This document shows positions 26,398-35,530 of a stretch of 64,000 nt of DNA, in pieces. How positions within the stretch are numbered: the stretch's first letter is position 1; each line of letters starts with the position of its first letter. Origin of the DNA: Amycolatopsis camponoti (GTDB lineage Bacteria > Actinomycetota > Actinomycetes > Mycobacteriales > Pseudonocardiaceae); NCBI RefSeq assembly GCF_902497555.1, contig NZ_CABVGP010000003.1, forward strand, positions 1,922,001-1,986,000, written 5' to 3'. The translations under genes were made by a program, and so were the position numbers. The notes beneath the pieces were generated by a model that was not told the origin of the DNA, made no database searches, and saw only the letters and a program-made list of their open reading frames with translations.

Positions 26398-26858
26398 ATC
26401 CCGTCGAGCCGGCGCGAAAGGTCGGACCTGCCGTTGTTCTGCGTCACCGTCGGCACCAGGCCGGTGTCCTCCGGGTCCGGCTCCTTCAGCGGGCTCGTGA
26501 TCGGCTCGGCCTGGGGACGGCGGGCCAGCGGCGTCGTCACCGGGGTCTTCATCGGTGTCGTCGGCGCCGGCGTGCTCAACGGGGCGGTGGCCTGGGGACG
26601 ACGTCCGCCCGCCGCTTCCAGCCGCCGAGTCGGAGACGCGCCCGCGAGCGGGTGGTCGTTCTCCTCGATCAGCGACGCCGGCAGCTGCGTCGTCGTGTCC
26701 GGGTCCTGGCTTCTGTCGAGGCCGTCGATGGCGGCACGCGGTATCTGCTGCGTGTTCGAGGCGTCCATCGGCGAAATGGCGCTGTCCGGCGTCACCACGA
26801 ACACACCGCGCGCCTGGGCTCGTGCGAGCAGGGCGTCCGCCCGATCGCGGGGGTCCAT
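26394..26858 (-). CDS. Hypothetical Pro/Thr-rich protein, 154 aa
   Basis: Not recognised. Begins [20 protein letters not shown], a short helical segment common to small actinobacterial proteins, then becomes low-complexity and rich in Pro, Thr, Ala and Arg (RPQATAPLSTPAPTTPMKTP). No signal peptide or membrane helix; probably largely disordered and cytoplasmic. The ATG is preceded by GGAGGCCGAGGGG. The open frame continues far upstream opposite manB, but that part is antisense shadow. Convergent with wbbL, sharing CTAG. Confidence 0.6.
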   Translation of the reverse strand: MDPRDRADALLARAQARGVFVVTPDSAISPMDASNTQQIPRAAIDGLDRSQDPDTTTQLPASLIEENDHPLAGASPTRRLEAAGGRRPQATAPLSTPAPTTPMKTPVTTPLARRPQAEPITSPLKEPDPEDTGLVPTVTQNNGRSDLSRRLDGI

Positions 26859-26999
26859 CCCCTCGGCCTCCCGACTGACCCGGGGCCCTCTGGGGAAAGG
26901 CCCGCCTGTTTCGTGTCTAGGGTAGGCCCTCCGGGCGACCTCCGTCAGGGTTTCCCGCGGCTTGTCGCTCAGCGGTGCGTGATACAAGAGGAGATTTCC

Positions 27000-28079
27000 G
27001 TGACGTCCGAGGTCGAGATCGACGCCGTCGTGCTGGTCGGGGGCAAGGGCACGCGCCTGCGGCCACTGACCCTTTCGGCACCGAAGCCGATGCTCCCGAC
27101 AGCCGGGACGCCCTACCTCAGCCACCTGTTCTCGCGCATCCGCGAGGCCGGGATCCGGCACGTCGTGCTGGGGACGAGCTACCGGGCGGAGGTGTTCGAG
27201 GAGTACTTCGGCGACGGCAAGTCGATCGGTCTGGACCTCGAGTACGTCGTCGAGGAGGAGCCGCTCGACACGGCGGGCGCCATCCGGAACGTCTACGACA
27301 AGCTGCGCGCCGACCACGTGATCGTCTTCAACGGCGACATCATCTCCGGCTCCGACCTCGGCGAGCAGCTGCGCGTGCACCGCGAGTCCGAGGCCGACGT
27401 CACCCTGCACCTGCAGCGCGTGCCCGACCCGAGCCGGTTCGGCTCGGTGCCGACCGACGAGACCGGGCGCGTCCAGGCCTTCCTCGAGAAGACGCCGAAC
27501 CCGCCGACCGACCAGATCAACGCCGGCTGCTACGTCTTCCGCCGCCCGGTGATCGAGTCGATCCCGACCGGGCGCCGCGTCTCGGTCGAGCGCGAGACGT
27601 TCCCGCAGCTGCTCGAGCAGGGCGCGCACATCCACGGCTTCGTCGACGCGTCCTACTGGCTGGACGTCGGCACGCCGGAGGCGTTCGTCCGCGGCTCGGC
27701 CGACCTGGTGCGCGGCGTCGCGCCGACGTCGGCGCTGCCCGGCCGTCCCGGCGACTTCCTGGTGCTCGACGGCGCTTCCGTGGCCGAAGACGCCCAGCTG
27801 TCCGGTGGTTCGACCATCGGCGGCGGCGCGGTGGTCGGTTCCGGCGCGAAGATCGACGGCTCGGTGCTCTTCGACGGCGCTGCCGTGTCCGAGGGCGCGA
27901 TCGTCGAGCGTTCGGTGCTCGGGCACGGTGCGCGCGTCGGCGCCGGCGCGGTGCTGCGCGGGGTCGTGCTGGGCGACGGCGTGTCCGTCGGCGCCGGCTG
28001 CGAGCTGCTCGACGGTGCCCGGATCTGGCCCGACACCGTGCTGCCCGACGGTTCCGTCCGCTTCTCGAGCGACGCCTAG
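27000..28079 (+). CDS. manB: Mannose-1-phosphate guanylyltransferase (GDP-mannose pyrophosphorylase)
   Basis: 359-aa nucleotidyltransferase making GDP-mannose, donor for mannosylated lipids and glycoproteins. VVLVGGKGTRLRPLT is the pyrophosphorylase signature, followed by the APKPMLP lysine, FNGDII, and WLDVGTPEAFV. The C-terminal 100 residues are left-handed beta-helix hexapeptide repeats (GGGAVVGSGAKIDGS). GTG preceded by AAGAGGAG. Called manB (Rv3264c) in mycobacteria, manC elsewhere. Directly follows wbbL's convergent neighbour. Confidence 0.9.
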   Translation: MTSEVEIDAVVLVGGKGTRLRPLTLSAPKPMLPTAGTPYLSHLFSRIREAGIRHVVLGTSYRAEVFEEYFGDGKSIGLDLEYVVEEEPLDTAGAIRNVYDKLRADHVIVFNGDIISGSDLGEQLRVHRESEADVTLHLQRVPDPSRFGSVPTDETGRVQAFLEKTPNPPTDQINAGCYVFRRPVIESIPTGRRVSVERETFPQLLEQGAHIHGFVDASYWLDVGTPEAFVRGSADLVRGVAPTSALPGRPGDFLVLDGASVAEDAQLSGGSTIGGGAVVGSGAKIDGSVLFDGAAVSEGAIVERSVLGHGARVGAGAVLRGVVLGDGVSVGAGCELLDGARIWPDTVLPDGSVRFSSDA

Positions 28080-28081
28080 CC

Positions 28082-28978
28082 ATGTTCTGGCGTCCCGCGT
28101 TCGAAGTCGACCTGGGCAGCGTCCTGGGTCCGCTGAAGCGCGGGCGCGGGTCGCTCAACATCCTCACCGACGAGCGCGGGATCACGTGGCTCGCGTCGAA
28201 CACGCCGGACGGCCCGGGCACCCTCGCCCTGCGTAAGCTGACCGACGGCCGCATCGAGGCCGCGGCCTGGGGCCAGGGCAAGGATCGGCTGCTCACCGGC
28301 GTCCCCGCGCTGCTGGGCGCGAACGACGACGACTCCGGGTTCGTCGCGCACCACGACGTCGTCGCGCGCGCCCGGCGCGAGAATCCCGGGCTGCGGCTGG
28401 GCGCCACCGGCGTCGTGTGGGACTGGCTGGTGCTCGCGGTGCTGGAGCAGAAGGTGACCGGCAAGGAGGCGATCCGGTCGTGGGCCGAGCTGTGCCGCCG
28501 GTTCGGCGCGCCGGCGCCCGGGCCGGGCCCGGAACGGCTGCGCGTGCCGCCGACGCCGGTCGCGCTGCGGTCGCTGCCGGACTGGCACTGGCACCGCGCG
28601 GGCGTCGACATCAAGCGCCGCACGGCGTTGCTCAACGCGGCCCGCGTCGCACACCACCTGGAGCGGGCGGTCGAGCTGCGCGGGATCGAGGGCAGGCACC
28701 TGCTGCGTCACGTCCCGGGGATCGGGGTGTGGACGGCGGCGGAGATCGCGCAGCGCGCGTGGGGCGACCCGGACGCGGTCAGCTTCGGCGACTACAACAT
28801 CCCGTCGATGGTCGGGAACGCCGTGCTGGGCCTGAAACTCGACGACGCGGGCATGGCGGAGGTCCTGGCGCCGTACGCCCCGCAGCGGCAGCGGGCGGTG
28901 CGCTACCTGGAGGCGGCGGGCCACCGGCGGCCGCGCTTCGGTCCGCGCATCGAGCTGCGCGACTACCGCGCCATGTGA
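28082..28978 (+). CDS. HhH-GPD DNA glycosylase (AlkA-like)
   Basis: 298-aa base-excision repair glycosylase, probably for alkylated purines. A helix-hairpin-helix (LLRHVPGIGVWTAAEIAQRA, near residues 205-225) is followed by the GPD region with the likely catalytic Asp in AVSFGDYNIP. The N-terminal 90 residues are an AlkA-like beta domain. It starts 2 bp after the manB stop with no own ribosome site, so translation is probably coupled to manB. There is no obvious metabolic link to manB. Confidence 0.82.
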   Translation: MFWRPAFEVDLGSVLGPLKRGRGSLNILTDERGITWLASNTPDGPGTLALRKLTDGRIEAAAWGQGKDRLLTGVPALLGANDDDSGFVAHHDVVARARRENPGLRLGATGVVWDWLVLAVLEQKVTGKEAIRSWAELCRRFGAPAPGPGPERLRVPPTPVALRSLPDWHWHRAGVDIKRRTALLNAARVAHHLERAVELRGIEGRHLLRHVPGIGVWTAAEIAQRAWGDPDAVSFGDYNIPSMVGNAVLGLKLDDAGMAEVLAPYAPQRQRAVRYLEAAGHRRPRFGPRIELRDYRAM

Positions 28979-28988
28979 GAGCCCCGGA

Positions 28989-29294
28989 CTACTGCTGCGG
29001 CGGGTACGGCGGTTGCTGGCCGGGGTAGCCGCCCTGCTGGGGCGGGTACGGCGGCTGCTGGCCCGGATAGCCTTGCTGCGGCGGGTATCCCGGCGGCTGC
29101 TGGCCGGGGTAGCCCTGCGGCGGGTAGCCCGGCTGCTGGCCCGGATACCCCTGCTGGGGCGGGTAACCCGGGTACTGCTGCGGCGGGTACGGCGGCTGCT
29201 TCGGCTTGTTCGCCTTGATCACGACGACCACCACCGTCACGAGCACCGCGACCGGCACCAGGATGATCAGCAGCGTCAGCACGCTCAGTCCCAC
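28989..29294 (-). CDS. Small membrane protein with Pro/Gln/Tyr/Gly repeat tail
   Basis: 101 aa. One N-terminal helix ([20 protein letters not shown], residues 6-25), then a 70-residue tail of short repeats such as [14 protein letters not shown]. Low-complexity PQ-rich tails occur on several actinobacterial envelope proteins. Function unknown. The GTG start is 2 bp after the stop of the GntR gene, so it is the last gene of a three-gene operon. Resembles the first gene of that operon. Confidence 0.75.
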   Translation of the reverse strand: MGLSVLTLLIILVPVAVLVTVVVVVIKANKPKQPPYPPQQYPGYPPQQGYPGQQPGYPPQGYPGQQPPGYPPQQGYPGQQPPYPPQQGGYPGQQPPYPPQQ

Positions 29295-29296
29295 GG

Positions 29297-29662
29297 TCAG
29301 CCTTTCCCTTCGTCGAGCGCGGCACGGACGATCGCCAGCGCCTCGGCGTCGTCCAAGCCGAGCTTACGGGTGAGGTCCGCGTATCGGGCCGCGGCCTGCT
29401 GCGCGCGGCGGCGGCTCTGGTCGCCGGACGCCGCGACGAAGCTGCCCGCCCGGCCGCGCGTCTCGATCAGCCCGGCTTCCTCCAGCTCGCGGTACGCGCG
29501 GGCCACCGTGTTCGGCGCGATTCCCAGGTCGGCGGCGAACTGGCGGACCGTGGGCAGCTTCGTGCCCACCGGGAGGCTCCGGTCGTTGATCCGCGTCGCG
29601 AGCCCGGACCGCACCTGCTCGAACGGCGGGACCGGCGAACTGCTGTCGAAGGGGATGATCAC
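29297..29662 (-). CDS. GntR-family regulator, YtrA type
   Basis: 121 aa: winged HTH ([55 protein letters not shown]) plus a short C-terminal helical segment, the pattern of the YtrA subfamily. These regulators usually control their own membrane-protein operon. The GTG start overlaps the stop of the upstream membrane protein (GTGA), and the downstream membrane protein begins 2 bp later, so it likely autoregulates this operon. Confidence 0.85.
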   Translation of the reverse strand: MIIPFDSSSPVPPFEQVRSGLATRINDRSLPVGTKLPTVRQFAADLGIAPNTVARAYRELEEAGLIETRGRAGSFVAASGDQSRRRAQQAAARYADLTRKLGLDDAEALAIVRAALDEGKG

Positions 29663-30129
29663 CAGCTCTGCGGACCCGCTCCCGGCCCCGGCGGCCGCTG
29701 CCCGTACGGCCCCTGCGGAACCGGCTGCGACGGCGGGAAGCCCGGCTGCTGCGGAACGGGTTGCGACGGCGGGAACCCGGCCTGCTGCGGCGCGAACCCG
29801 GCCTGCGGACCCGGCGGGTACCCGGGCTGCGCGGCGAACCCACCCGGCCCCGGCTGCGGTGGGAACGCGGCGGTCCCTTGCTGCGGCGGGGCGAACCCAC
29901 CCGGTGGCTGCGCGAACCCTTGCTGCGGCGGGAAGTTCTGCTGCGGCGGGAACTGCCCGCCCTGCTTCATCGCCTCTTCGCGGCGCATCTTCGACACCCG
30001 CACCGCCACCACGATCACGAACACGATGATCGCGAGGATCAGCAGGCCGACGACGATGTAGCCGAACACCCCGCTGTCCCCGCCGCTGCCGGAGTGATAG
30101 TGCACCCGCTCGGGGAACCGCGTAGCCAT
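29659..30129 (-). CDS. Membrane protein with Pro/Gln-rich tail
   Basis: 156 aa. A 25-residue polar N terminus, one transmembrane helix near 26-48 (GYIVVGLLILAIIVFVIVVA), a basic stop-transfer (RVSKMRREEAMK), then a long tail of FPPQQ/GFAPPQQ-type repeats. Same overall design as 28989. GGAGG precedes the ATG by 5 nt. First gene of the operon with the GntR regulator. Function unknown; an envelope scaffold or sensor role is only a guess. Confidence 0.75.
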   Translation of the reverse strand: MATRFPERVHYHSGSGGDSGVFGYIVVGLLILAIIVFVIVVAVRVSKMRREEAMKQGGQFPPQQNFPPQQGFAQPPGGFAPPQQGTAAFPPQPGPGGFAAQPGYPPGPQAGFAPQQAGFPPSQPVPQQPGFPPSQPVPQGPYGQRPPGPGAGPQSW

Positions 30130-30155
30130 GTGGACCTCCCTCTCCGCGTCCCAGG

Positions 30156-30701
30156 CTAGTGCCCGGCACCGACAGGAACGGCCGCTTTCACCAGATCGGC
30201 GAGATCTTCCGACCCCGCCGGGAGCCCGTCCACCGGCCACCACCGCAGGTCGTCGGACTCGTCGCTGCGCACCGGCTCCGCGCCCGCCGGGGCGTGCACC
30301 GCGTACCGGACGTCGAAGTGCCGCGTCGGCACCCCGAGCGAGCAGGTGATCGGGTGGACGTCCAGGTGGACCGGCTCGGCGGAGATCCGCAGCCCGGCCA
30401 TCCCGGACTCCTCGGTCGCCTCCCGCAGCGCGGCCGCGGCCAGCGAGACGTCGGCGGGCTCGCAGTGCCCGCCGAGCTGCAGCCAGCGGCCGACCCGCGG
30501 GTGCAGCGTGAGCAGGACCCGCGTCCCGGTGTGGTCCAGGACCACCGCCGACGCCGTGAGGTGCCCGGCTTCGCACGAGCGCTGACAGCTGTCCTCACGC
30601 GCCGCGAGGAACCCGAGGAACGCCTGCCGCAGCGACTCCTGGGAAGCGAGATCGGGCTGCCACGAACCCAGCGTCGTGACGGCGTCCGCGTGCAGGCTCA
30701 C
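30156..30701 (-). CDS. Nudix hydrolase
   Basis: 181 aa. The Nudix box is [24 protein letters not shown], written here by parts: GGHCEPAD, then an eight-residue spacer, then REATEESG near residues 85-108. The spacer is one residue longer than the textbook motif, a known variant. Substrate unknown. The GTG start overlaps the fbiB stop (GTGA), so it is the last gene of the F420 operon, possibly a housecleaning enzyme. Confidence 0.88.
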   Translation of the reverse strand: MSLHADAVTTLGSWQPDLASQESLRQAFLGFLAAREDSCQRSCEAGHLTASAVVLDHTGTRVLLTLHPRVGRWLQLGGHCEPADVSLAAAALREATEESGMAGLRISAEPVHLDVHPITCSLGVPTRHFDVRYAVHAPAGAEPVRSDESDDLRWWPVDGLPAGSEDLADLVKAAVPVGAGH

Positions 30702-32035
30702 AGCTCCAGCAGTCCTTCCCCGGGCGTGATCGGCCCGCGCGGGCCGGGATCGTCGAGCGGGACGCCGATCGCGACCGAGCCGAGCGGCTGCCAGCGTTCG
30801 TCGAGCCCGAGGACCTCGCGGACGAGCGGGGCGGCGAAGATCGTCGACCCGATCCAGCACGAACCGAGCCCTTCGGCCGCCAGCGAGACCAGCAGGCCCT
30901 GCACCGCGGCGCCGCCAGCGACGGTGAACATCGTCTTCTCGCAGTCGTTGCGACGCTCGTCGCGGTAGGTGTGCGCGCCGTCGGGCACCAGGAACGGGAT
31001 GACCACTTCCGGGGCCCGGTAAAGGATGTCGCCGCGGCTGAGCCGCTTCGCGATCTGCTCCTGCGTGAACTCGTCCGCGGACAGGTCGGCCCGCCACGAC
31101 TCGCGCATCGCGTCGAGCAGCTTGTGCCGCAGGCCCGGGTCGCGCAGCCAGACGAACCGCACCGGGTGCGTGTGGTGCGGCGCGGGCGCGGTCAGCGCGG
31201 ACGCCACGGCGCGGCGCATCGCGGCCGGGTCCACCGGCTCGTCCGAGAAGTGCCGCACCGAACGCCGCGCCGGGACGGCCGCGCGCCGCCCCTGCTCGAT
31301 GGCCTCGTTCGTGCCCAGCCGGAAGAGGTCCTCCTCCAGCGGGCGGACGAGGTTCCGGGCCGTCGAGCCGTCGTCGAAGATGTCCAGACCGCGGACGACG
31401 GCGATCGGCGTGCCGCCGAGCTTGCCCTTGACCAGGTCGGCGGCCGCGGCCAGCTCGTCGGCGACCGCGACCTCGGTGACGGCCAGCTCGTTGCCCTGCC
31501 CGTCCACCTCGCCGCGGTAGGCGTGCAGCACGCGCAACCCGGACGAGCCGATCGCGGCGTCGGTCTGCCCGACCCGCCACGCGCGGCCCATCGTGTCGGT
31601 GACGACCACGGCGACCTCGACGCCGAGCCGCTCGCGCAACCCGTTGCGCAGGGCCAGGGCCGACGCGTCCGGGTCGGCCGGCAGCAGCGCGACCTCGTCG
31701 CCCTCGACGTTCGACGCGTCGATGCCCGACGCCGCCTGCACGATCCCCAGGTGGTTCTGGGTGATCACCGTGCGCGCGATCCGCGCCACCACCCGGATGG
31801 CCTCGCGCTCGACGAGCTTGCGGCGCTCGGCGTCACGGGCCTCGGGGTCGGCGGGCACCTTGACGAGCCTGCCCTCGGCCTTCGAGACGATCTTGCTGGT
31901 CACGACGAGGACGTCACCCGAGCGCAGCCACGGCGCGGCCTTGACGATCGCGCCGGTCAGGTCGTCGCCGGGGCGGAACTCCGGCAGCCCGGTGACGGGC
32001 AGGATCTCCAGCTTGGCGGAAGCGTGGTCAGTCAA
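30698..32035 (-). CDS. fbiB: FbiB, coenzyme F420:L-glutamate ligase with nitroreductase-like domain
   Basis: 445 aa. The N-terminal CofE-like domain ([47 protein letters not shown]) adds glutamates to F420-0. The C-terminal FMN/nitroreductase fold ([23 protein letters not shown]) reduces dehydro-F420. This is the two-domain architecture of actinobacterial FbiB. TTG 32035 gives the expected MTDHAS start and overlaps fbiA by 8 bp. The overlap suggests coupling, and the rare start might lower yield relative to FbiA. Confidence 0.92.
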   Translation of the reverse strand: MTDHASAKLEILPVTGLPEFRPGDDLTGAIVKAAPWLRSGDVLVVTSKIVSKAEGRLVKVPADPEARDAERRKLVEREAIRVVARIARTVITQNHLGIVQAASGIDASNVEGDEVALLPADPDASALALRNGLRERLGVEVAVVVTDTMGRAWRVGQTDAAIGSSGLRVLHAYRGEVDGQGNELAVTEVAVADELAAAADLVKGKLGGTPIAVVRGLDIFDDGSTARNLVRPLEEDLFRLGTNEAIEQGRRAAVPARRSVRHFSDEPVDPAAMRRAVASALTAPAPHHTHPVRFVWLRDPGLRHKLLDAMRESWRADLSADEFTQEQIAKRLSRGDILYRAPEVVIPFLVPDGAHTYRDERRNDCEKTMFTVAGGAAVQGLLVSLAAEGLGSCWIGSTIFAAPLVREVLGLDERWQPLGSVAIGVPLDDPGPRGPITPGEGLLEL

Positions 32036-33017
32036 CGGGGGCTCCAGCCAGTTCCAGCGCCGCGCGGGCCATCGCCGCGGTCGCGTCCACATCGGACATC
32101 AGCAGCGGGACGTCGCGCACGGTCACGCCCGGCACGTCGGCCGTCTCGCCTTCCGCGATCAGCCAGCCGTCGAGCACGCCGTCGGCCTTGCGCGAGCCGT
32201 AGTGCCGGCCCACCGCCTCCGCCGACGTCTCGACGCCGATCGCGGTCAGGCACGCGTCGGCCATCCCGCGCAGCGCCTTGCCGCCGATGATCGGCGACAC
32301 CCCGACGACGCCGGCCGACGTCTTGCGCAGCGCGTCCCGGATCCCCGGCACGCCCAGCGTGGTCCCGATCGACACCACCGGGTTCGACGGCGCGAACAGC
32401 ACGGCGTCGGCGCCGGCGATGGCTTCGAGCACGCCCGGCGCGGGCTTGGCCTCGTCGTTGCCGACCGCGACGATCGAGTGCGCCTTCGGCTCGGCGCGGT
32501 AGCGCACCCACCACTCCTGGAAGTGGACGGCCTTCTGCTGGCCGTCCTGCTCCGGGTCGTCGATGACGACGTGCGTCTCGACGCGGTCGTCCGACATCGG
32601 CAGCAGCCGGACGCCGGGCTGCCAGCGGTCGCACAGGGCCTCGGTCACCGCCGAGAGCGGATAGCCCGCCCGCAGCATCCGCGACCGGATCAGGTGGGTG
32701 GCGATGTCCTTGTCGCCGAGGCCGAACCAGCTCGGCTCGGCGCCGTAGGCCGCCAGCTCCTCCTTGACGACCCAGGTCTCGCCCGAATGCCCCCAGCCGC
32801 GGTCCTTGTCGATCCCGCCGCCCAGCGTGTACATGCAGGTGTCCAGGTCCGGGCAGATCCGCAGGCCGTGCATCCAGACGTCGTCGCCGGTGTTGACCAG
32901 CGCCGTCACCTCGTGCCCGGACTCGCTCGCGCCTTCGGGCGTCATGCCCAGCGCCGACTTCAAACCCAGCAGGAAGCGGGCCCCGCCCACTCCGCCGACC
33001 ATCACCACGATCTTCAC
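32028..33017 (-). CDS. fbiA: FbiA, 2-phospho-L-lactate (phosphoenolpyruvate) transferase
   Basis: 329-aa CofD-type enzyme joining the activated 3-carbon unit to the deazaflavin Fo to form (dehydro)F420-0. [14 protein letters not shown] near the N terminus, [44 protein letters not shown] and [14 protein letters not shown] are all characteristic. The GTG start overlaps the GNAT stop by 4 bp. Together with fbiB it makes F420 from Fo; fbiC and fbiD are not in the window. Confidence 0.93.
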   Translation of the reverse strand: MKIVVMVGGVGGARFLLGLKSALGMTPEGASESGHEVTALVNTGDDVWMHGLRICPDLDTCMYTLGGGIDKDRGWGHSGETWVVKEELAAYGAEPSWFGLGDKDIATHLIRSRMLRAGYPLSAVTEALCDRWQPGVRLLPMSDDRVETHVVIDDPEQDGQQKAVHFQEWWVRYRAEPKAHSIVAVGNDEAKPAPGVLEAIAGADAVLFAPSNPVVSIGTTLGVPGIRDALRKTSAGVVGVSPIIGGKALRGMADACLTAIGVETSAEAVGRHYGSRKADGVLDGWLIAEGETADVPGVTVRDVPLLMSDVDATAAMARAALELAGAPVD

Positions 33018-33766
33018 GACGTCGAATCCTCGCACGAGCCGGGTGCGGGCACCCAGTACCGGTATCTGTGGTGCGGGGTGTAGCCCAGCCCCGCATAGAG
33101 CGCGAGTGCGCCCGAGTTCCCCTCCGCCACCTGCAACACCGCCCGGTCCGCTCCGTGTTCCGCACCCCACGCGTGCAGGGCGCCCATCAGCGCCTTCGCG
33201 AGCCCGCGGCGCCGGAAATCCGGTGCGACCTCCAGGCGGCCGACGTGCAGCCAGCCGTCGACCAGGGCGCCGCGGACGACTCCGGCGGCGGCGCCGTCGA
33301 GCGTCGCGACGCCGTAGCCGACCTTCCCGCCGGTCAGGACGCTCCGCGCGGCCGGGATGTCCTCGCCGGGCCCGAGCGTGAGGTTCCACCACTCCGGCGT
33401 CGGCTCGTCGTGCACGACGACGCCGTCGACCGGGGATGCGCCGGTCAGCGGCGCGGTGAGCACGACGACCTCGTGGCCGCGGTGGTGCCGCGTCGCCTGG
33501 AACCAGCCCTCGGCGACGATCGCCCGCTCGTTCGGGCTGTCGCGGACCACCTGCACCATCGGCTGGATCCCCCGATCGTGGGCGAAGTCACACACCGCGC
33601 GCAGGGCGTCCGGGATCGGCAGGCCGGGGTCGCCGACGGCGAGCGCGCTGTTCGCGCGGCCGGTGAAGCCGTCCGCCCAGCGCAGCCGCCAGGTCCCCAA
33701 GGGTTTTTCGACCAGCGGCGGCCATGCTCTGCTGCAGGCGATTTCGAGCGTCTCGGGTGCGTTCAC
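33014..33766 (-). CDS. GNAT-family N-acetyltransferase
   Basis: 250 aa. The C-terminal half is a GNAT domain: LHVGRLEVAPDFRRRGLAKALM contains the acetyl-CoA Q/RxxGxG/A loop, followed by VAEGNSGALALYAGLGYT. The N-terminal half is a divergent, perhaps second, GNAT-like domain. Substrate unknown. It is the first gene of an operon whose genes all overlap by 4-8 bp with fbiA-fbiB-Nudix. GACAAT is 6 nt before the GTG, so the operon is probably leaderless. Confidence 0.85.
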   Translation of the reverse strand: MNAPETLEIACSRAWPPLVEKPLGTWRLRWADGFTGRANSALAVGDPGLPIPDALRAVCDFAHDRGIQPMVQVVRDSPNERAIVAEGWFQATRHHRGHEVVVLTAPLTGASPVDGVVVHDEPTPEWWNLTLGPGEDIPAARSVLTGGKVGYGVATLDGAAAGVVRGALVDGWLHVGRLEVAPDFRRRGLAKALMGALHAWGAEHGADRAVLQVAEGNSGALALYAGLGYTPHHRYRYWVPAPGSCEDSTS

Positions 33767-33825
33767 CGCTAGATTGTCCCCAAGGCCGTGAAAGGCGCGG
33801 AGCGGATTTTCCCGAGGAGGTGGCC

Positions 33826-34008
33826 GTGGGCATCCAGCGCAAGGACGAGCGGCACAACGAGAAGCTCGTCGACGAGATCTCCGAGGGGTTCAACCGCGCC
33901 GTGGGGGAGAAGAAGACCGAAAGTGACGCGGGCGAGGCACCCAAGCCGCGCTTCGTCATCACCGGCGACGCCCGGGCCACCCCGCCCCCGCGCCGCCGGG
34001 AGAGGTGA
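33826..34008 (+). CDS. Hypothetical protein, 60 aa
   Basis: Not recognised. Hydrophilic and charged (GIQRKDERHNEKLVDEISEG ... KPRFVITGDARATPPPRRRE). No membrane segment. AGGAGG lies 5 nt before GTG 33826, the best ribosome site in the area, which supports it as a real gene. It lies between the divergent GNAT operon and the ferredoxin gene. Confidence 0.6.
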   Translation: MGIQRKDERHNEKLVDEISEGFNRAVGEKKTESDAGEAPKPRFVITGDARATPPPRRRER

Positions 34009-34015
34009 GCACGCG

Positions 34016-34032
34016 CCATACCCGGGGTATGG
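34016..34032. promoter_or_regulatory. Inverted repeat upstream of the ferredoxin gene
   Basis: CCATACCCgGGGTATGG, a perfect 8-1-8 inverted repeat 90 bp before the ferredoxin start and directly after the 60-aa gene. It may be an operator or a short terminator stem. The next 17 bp (CTAAGGCTTGCCTCACC) faintly recall an iron-regulator box, but the match is poor. Confidence 0.4.
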
Positions 34033-34121
34033 CTAAGGCTTGCCTCACCAACCGAACGGGTGGCCGAACCGCGTAGTGTCGGCCACGACTGGCTGTTTGC
34101 AGAGAAAAGCAGGAGTGCGCA

Positions 34122-34442
34122 GTGACCTACGTGATCGCCGAGCCCTGCGTCGACGTGCTCGACAAGGCGTGTATCGACGAGTGCCCCGTGGACTGCATCT
34201 ACGAGGGCGAGCGGATGCTGTACATCCACCCGGACGAGTGCGTCGACTGCGGCGCCTGCGAGCCGGTCTGCCCGGTCGAGGCGATCTACTACGAGGACGA
34301 CGTCCCGGACAACTGGTCGGACTACACCAAGGCCAACGTCGACTTCTTCGACGAGCTGGGCTCGCCCGGCGGCGCCTCCAAGGTGGGCAAGACCGCGCAC
34401 GACCCGGCGTTCATCAAGGCGCTGCCCCCGCAGGGCGAATGA
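34122..34442 (+). CDS. fdxA: 7Fe ferredoxin (FdxA/FdxC type)
   Basis: 106-aa electron carrier with one [3Fe-4S] and one [4Fe-4S] cluster. CVDVLDKACIDECPVDC supplies the first set of cysteines with a longer first spacing, and CVDCGACEPVCP the second. The C-terminal 50 residues are the extension typical of 7Fe actinobacterial ferredoxins. GTG start, GCAGGAG upstream. Its stop overlaps dapC (ATGA), an arrangement also seen in M. tuberculosis (fdxC-dapC). Confidence 0.95.
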   Translation: MTYVIAEPCVDVLDKACIDECPVDCIYEGERMLYIHPDECVDCGACEPVCPVEAIYYEDDVPDNWSDYTKANVDFFDELGSPGGASKVGKTAHDPAFIKALPPQGE

Positions 34443-35530
34443 GCCGGGTCGCGCTGCCCGACTTCCCCTGGGATTCGCTCGCCGAGGTCAAGGCCACGGC
34501 GAGCGCCCACCCCGGCGGGATGGTCGACCTCTCCATCGGCACGCCCGTCGACCCGGTCCCGGCCGGCATCCGCGACGCGCTCGCGTCGGTGTCGGAGATC
34601 CCGGGCTACCCGACGACGCACGGCATCCCGGCCCTGCGCGCGGCGGCCATCGCCGCCCTCGGCCGCCGGCACGGCGTCACCGGCATCGAGCCGGACGCGG
34701 TGCTCCCGACGATCGGGTCGAAGGAGGCCGTGGCCTGGCTGCCGCGCCTGCTCGGCTTCGGTCCCGGCGACCTCGTGGTCATCCCGGAGCTGGCCTACCC
34801 GACGTACGAGGTCGGGGCGCTGCTCGCGGGCGCGTCGATCCTGCGCGCCGACAGCACGGTCGCGCTCGGCCCGCAGCGGCCGGCGATGATCTGGCTGAAC
34901 TCGCCGTCCAACCCGACGGGTCGCGTGCTCCCGGTGGAGCACCTGCGCAAGGTCGTCGAGTGGGCCCGCGAGCGCGACGTCGTGGTGGTCTCCGACGAGT
35001 GCTACCTGGCGCTGGGCTGGGAGACTTCGCCGTTGTCGGTGCTGCACCCGGACGTGTGCGGCGGCAGTACCGAAGGCCTGATCGCGGTGCACTCGCTGTC
35101 CAAGTCGGCGAACCTCGCCAGCTACCGCGCCGGGTTCCTGACCGGTGACCCCCGGCTGATCGCGCAGCTGCTCGAGATCCGCAAGCACGCGGGCATGATC
35201 GTGCCCCGCCCGGTCCAGGAGGCGATGGTCGCCGCCCTGACCGACGACGAGGCGCTGGCCGCCCAGCGCGAGCGTTATGCCCGGCGCCGGCTGTCGCTGC
35301 GGAAGGCGTTGCAGGACAACGGTTTCCAGATTGACCACTCCGAGGCCGGGCTGTATCTGTGGGCCACGCGCGACGAGCCCGCGGCGGCGACGGTCGAGTG
35401 GCTGGCCGACCGCGGCATCCTGGTGGCCCCGGGAACGTTCTACGGCCCGACCGGCGGTCAGCACGTCCGCGTCGCCCTGACCGCGACGGACGAGCGCGTC
35501 GACGCTGCCGTGGAGCGCTTGAGTCAGTAG
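34439..35530 (+). CDS. dapC: DapC, N-succinyldiaminopimelate aminotransferase
   Basis: 363-aa PLP fold type I aminotransferase of the succinylase lysine/DAP pathway. NSPSNPTGR, SDECYLALGW and the PLP-lysine motif HSLSKSANLASYRAGF are visible. The link with ferredoxin, and dapD and dapE 4-6 kb away, favours DapC over other class I aminotransferases. DAP is needed both for lysine and for peptidoglycan cross-links. Confidence 0.92.
   Translation: MSRVALPDFPWDSLAEVKATASAHPGGMVDLSIGTPVDPVPAGIRDALASVSEIPGYPTTHGIPALRAAAIAALGRRHGVTGIEPDAVLPTIGSKEAVAWLPRLLGFGPGDLVVIPELAYPTYEVGALLAGASILRADSTVALGPQRPAMIWLNSPSNPTGRVLPVEHLRKVVEWARERDVVVVSDECYLALGWETSPLSVLHPDVCGGSTEGLIAVHSLSKSANLASYRAGFLTGDPRLIAQLLEIRKHAGMIVPRPVQEAMVAALTDDEALAAQRERYARRRLSLRKALQDNGFQIDHSEAGLYLWATRDEPAAATVEWLADRGILVAPGTFYGPTGGQHVRVALTATDERVDAAVERLSQ

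Noticed and set aside
25836..26999. N-terminal extension of manB
   Set aside because: The open frame upstream of GTG 27000 is a shadow of wbbL. The pyrophosphorylase signature starts about 10 residues after the GTG, and AGAGGAG marks the start.
34033..34049. Iron-regulator (IdeR/DmdR) box before the ferredoxin gene
   Set aside because: CTAAGGCTTGCCTCACC has some half-site resemblance, but too few positions of the 19-bp consensus agree.
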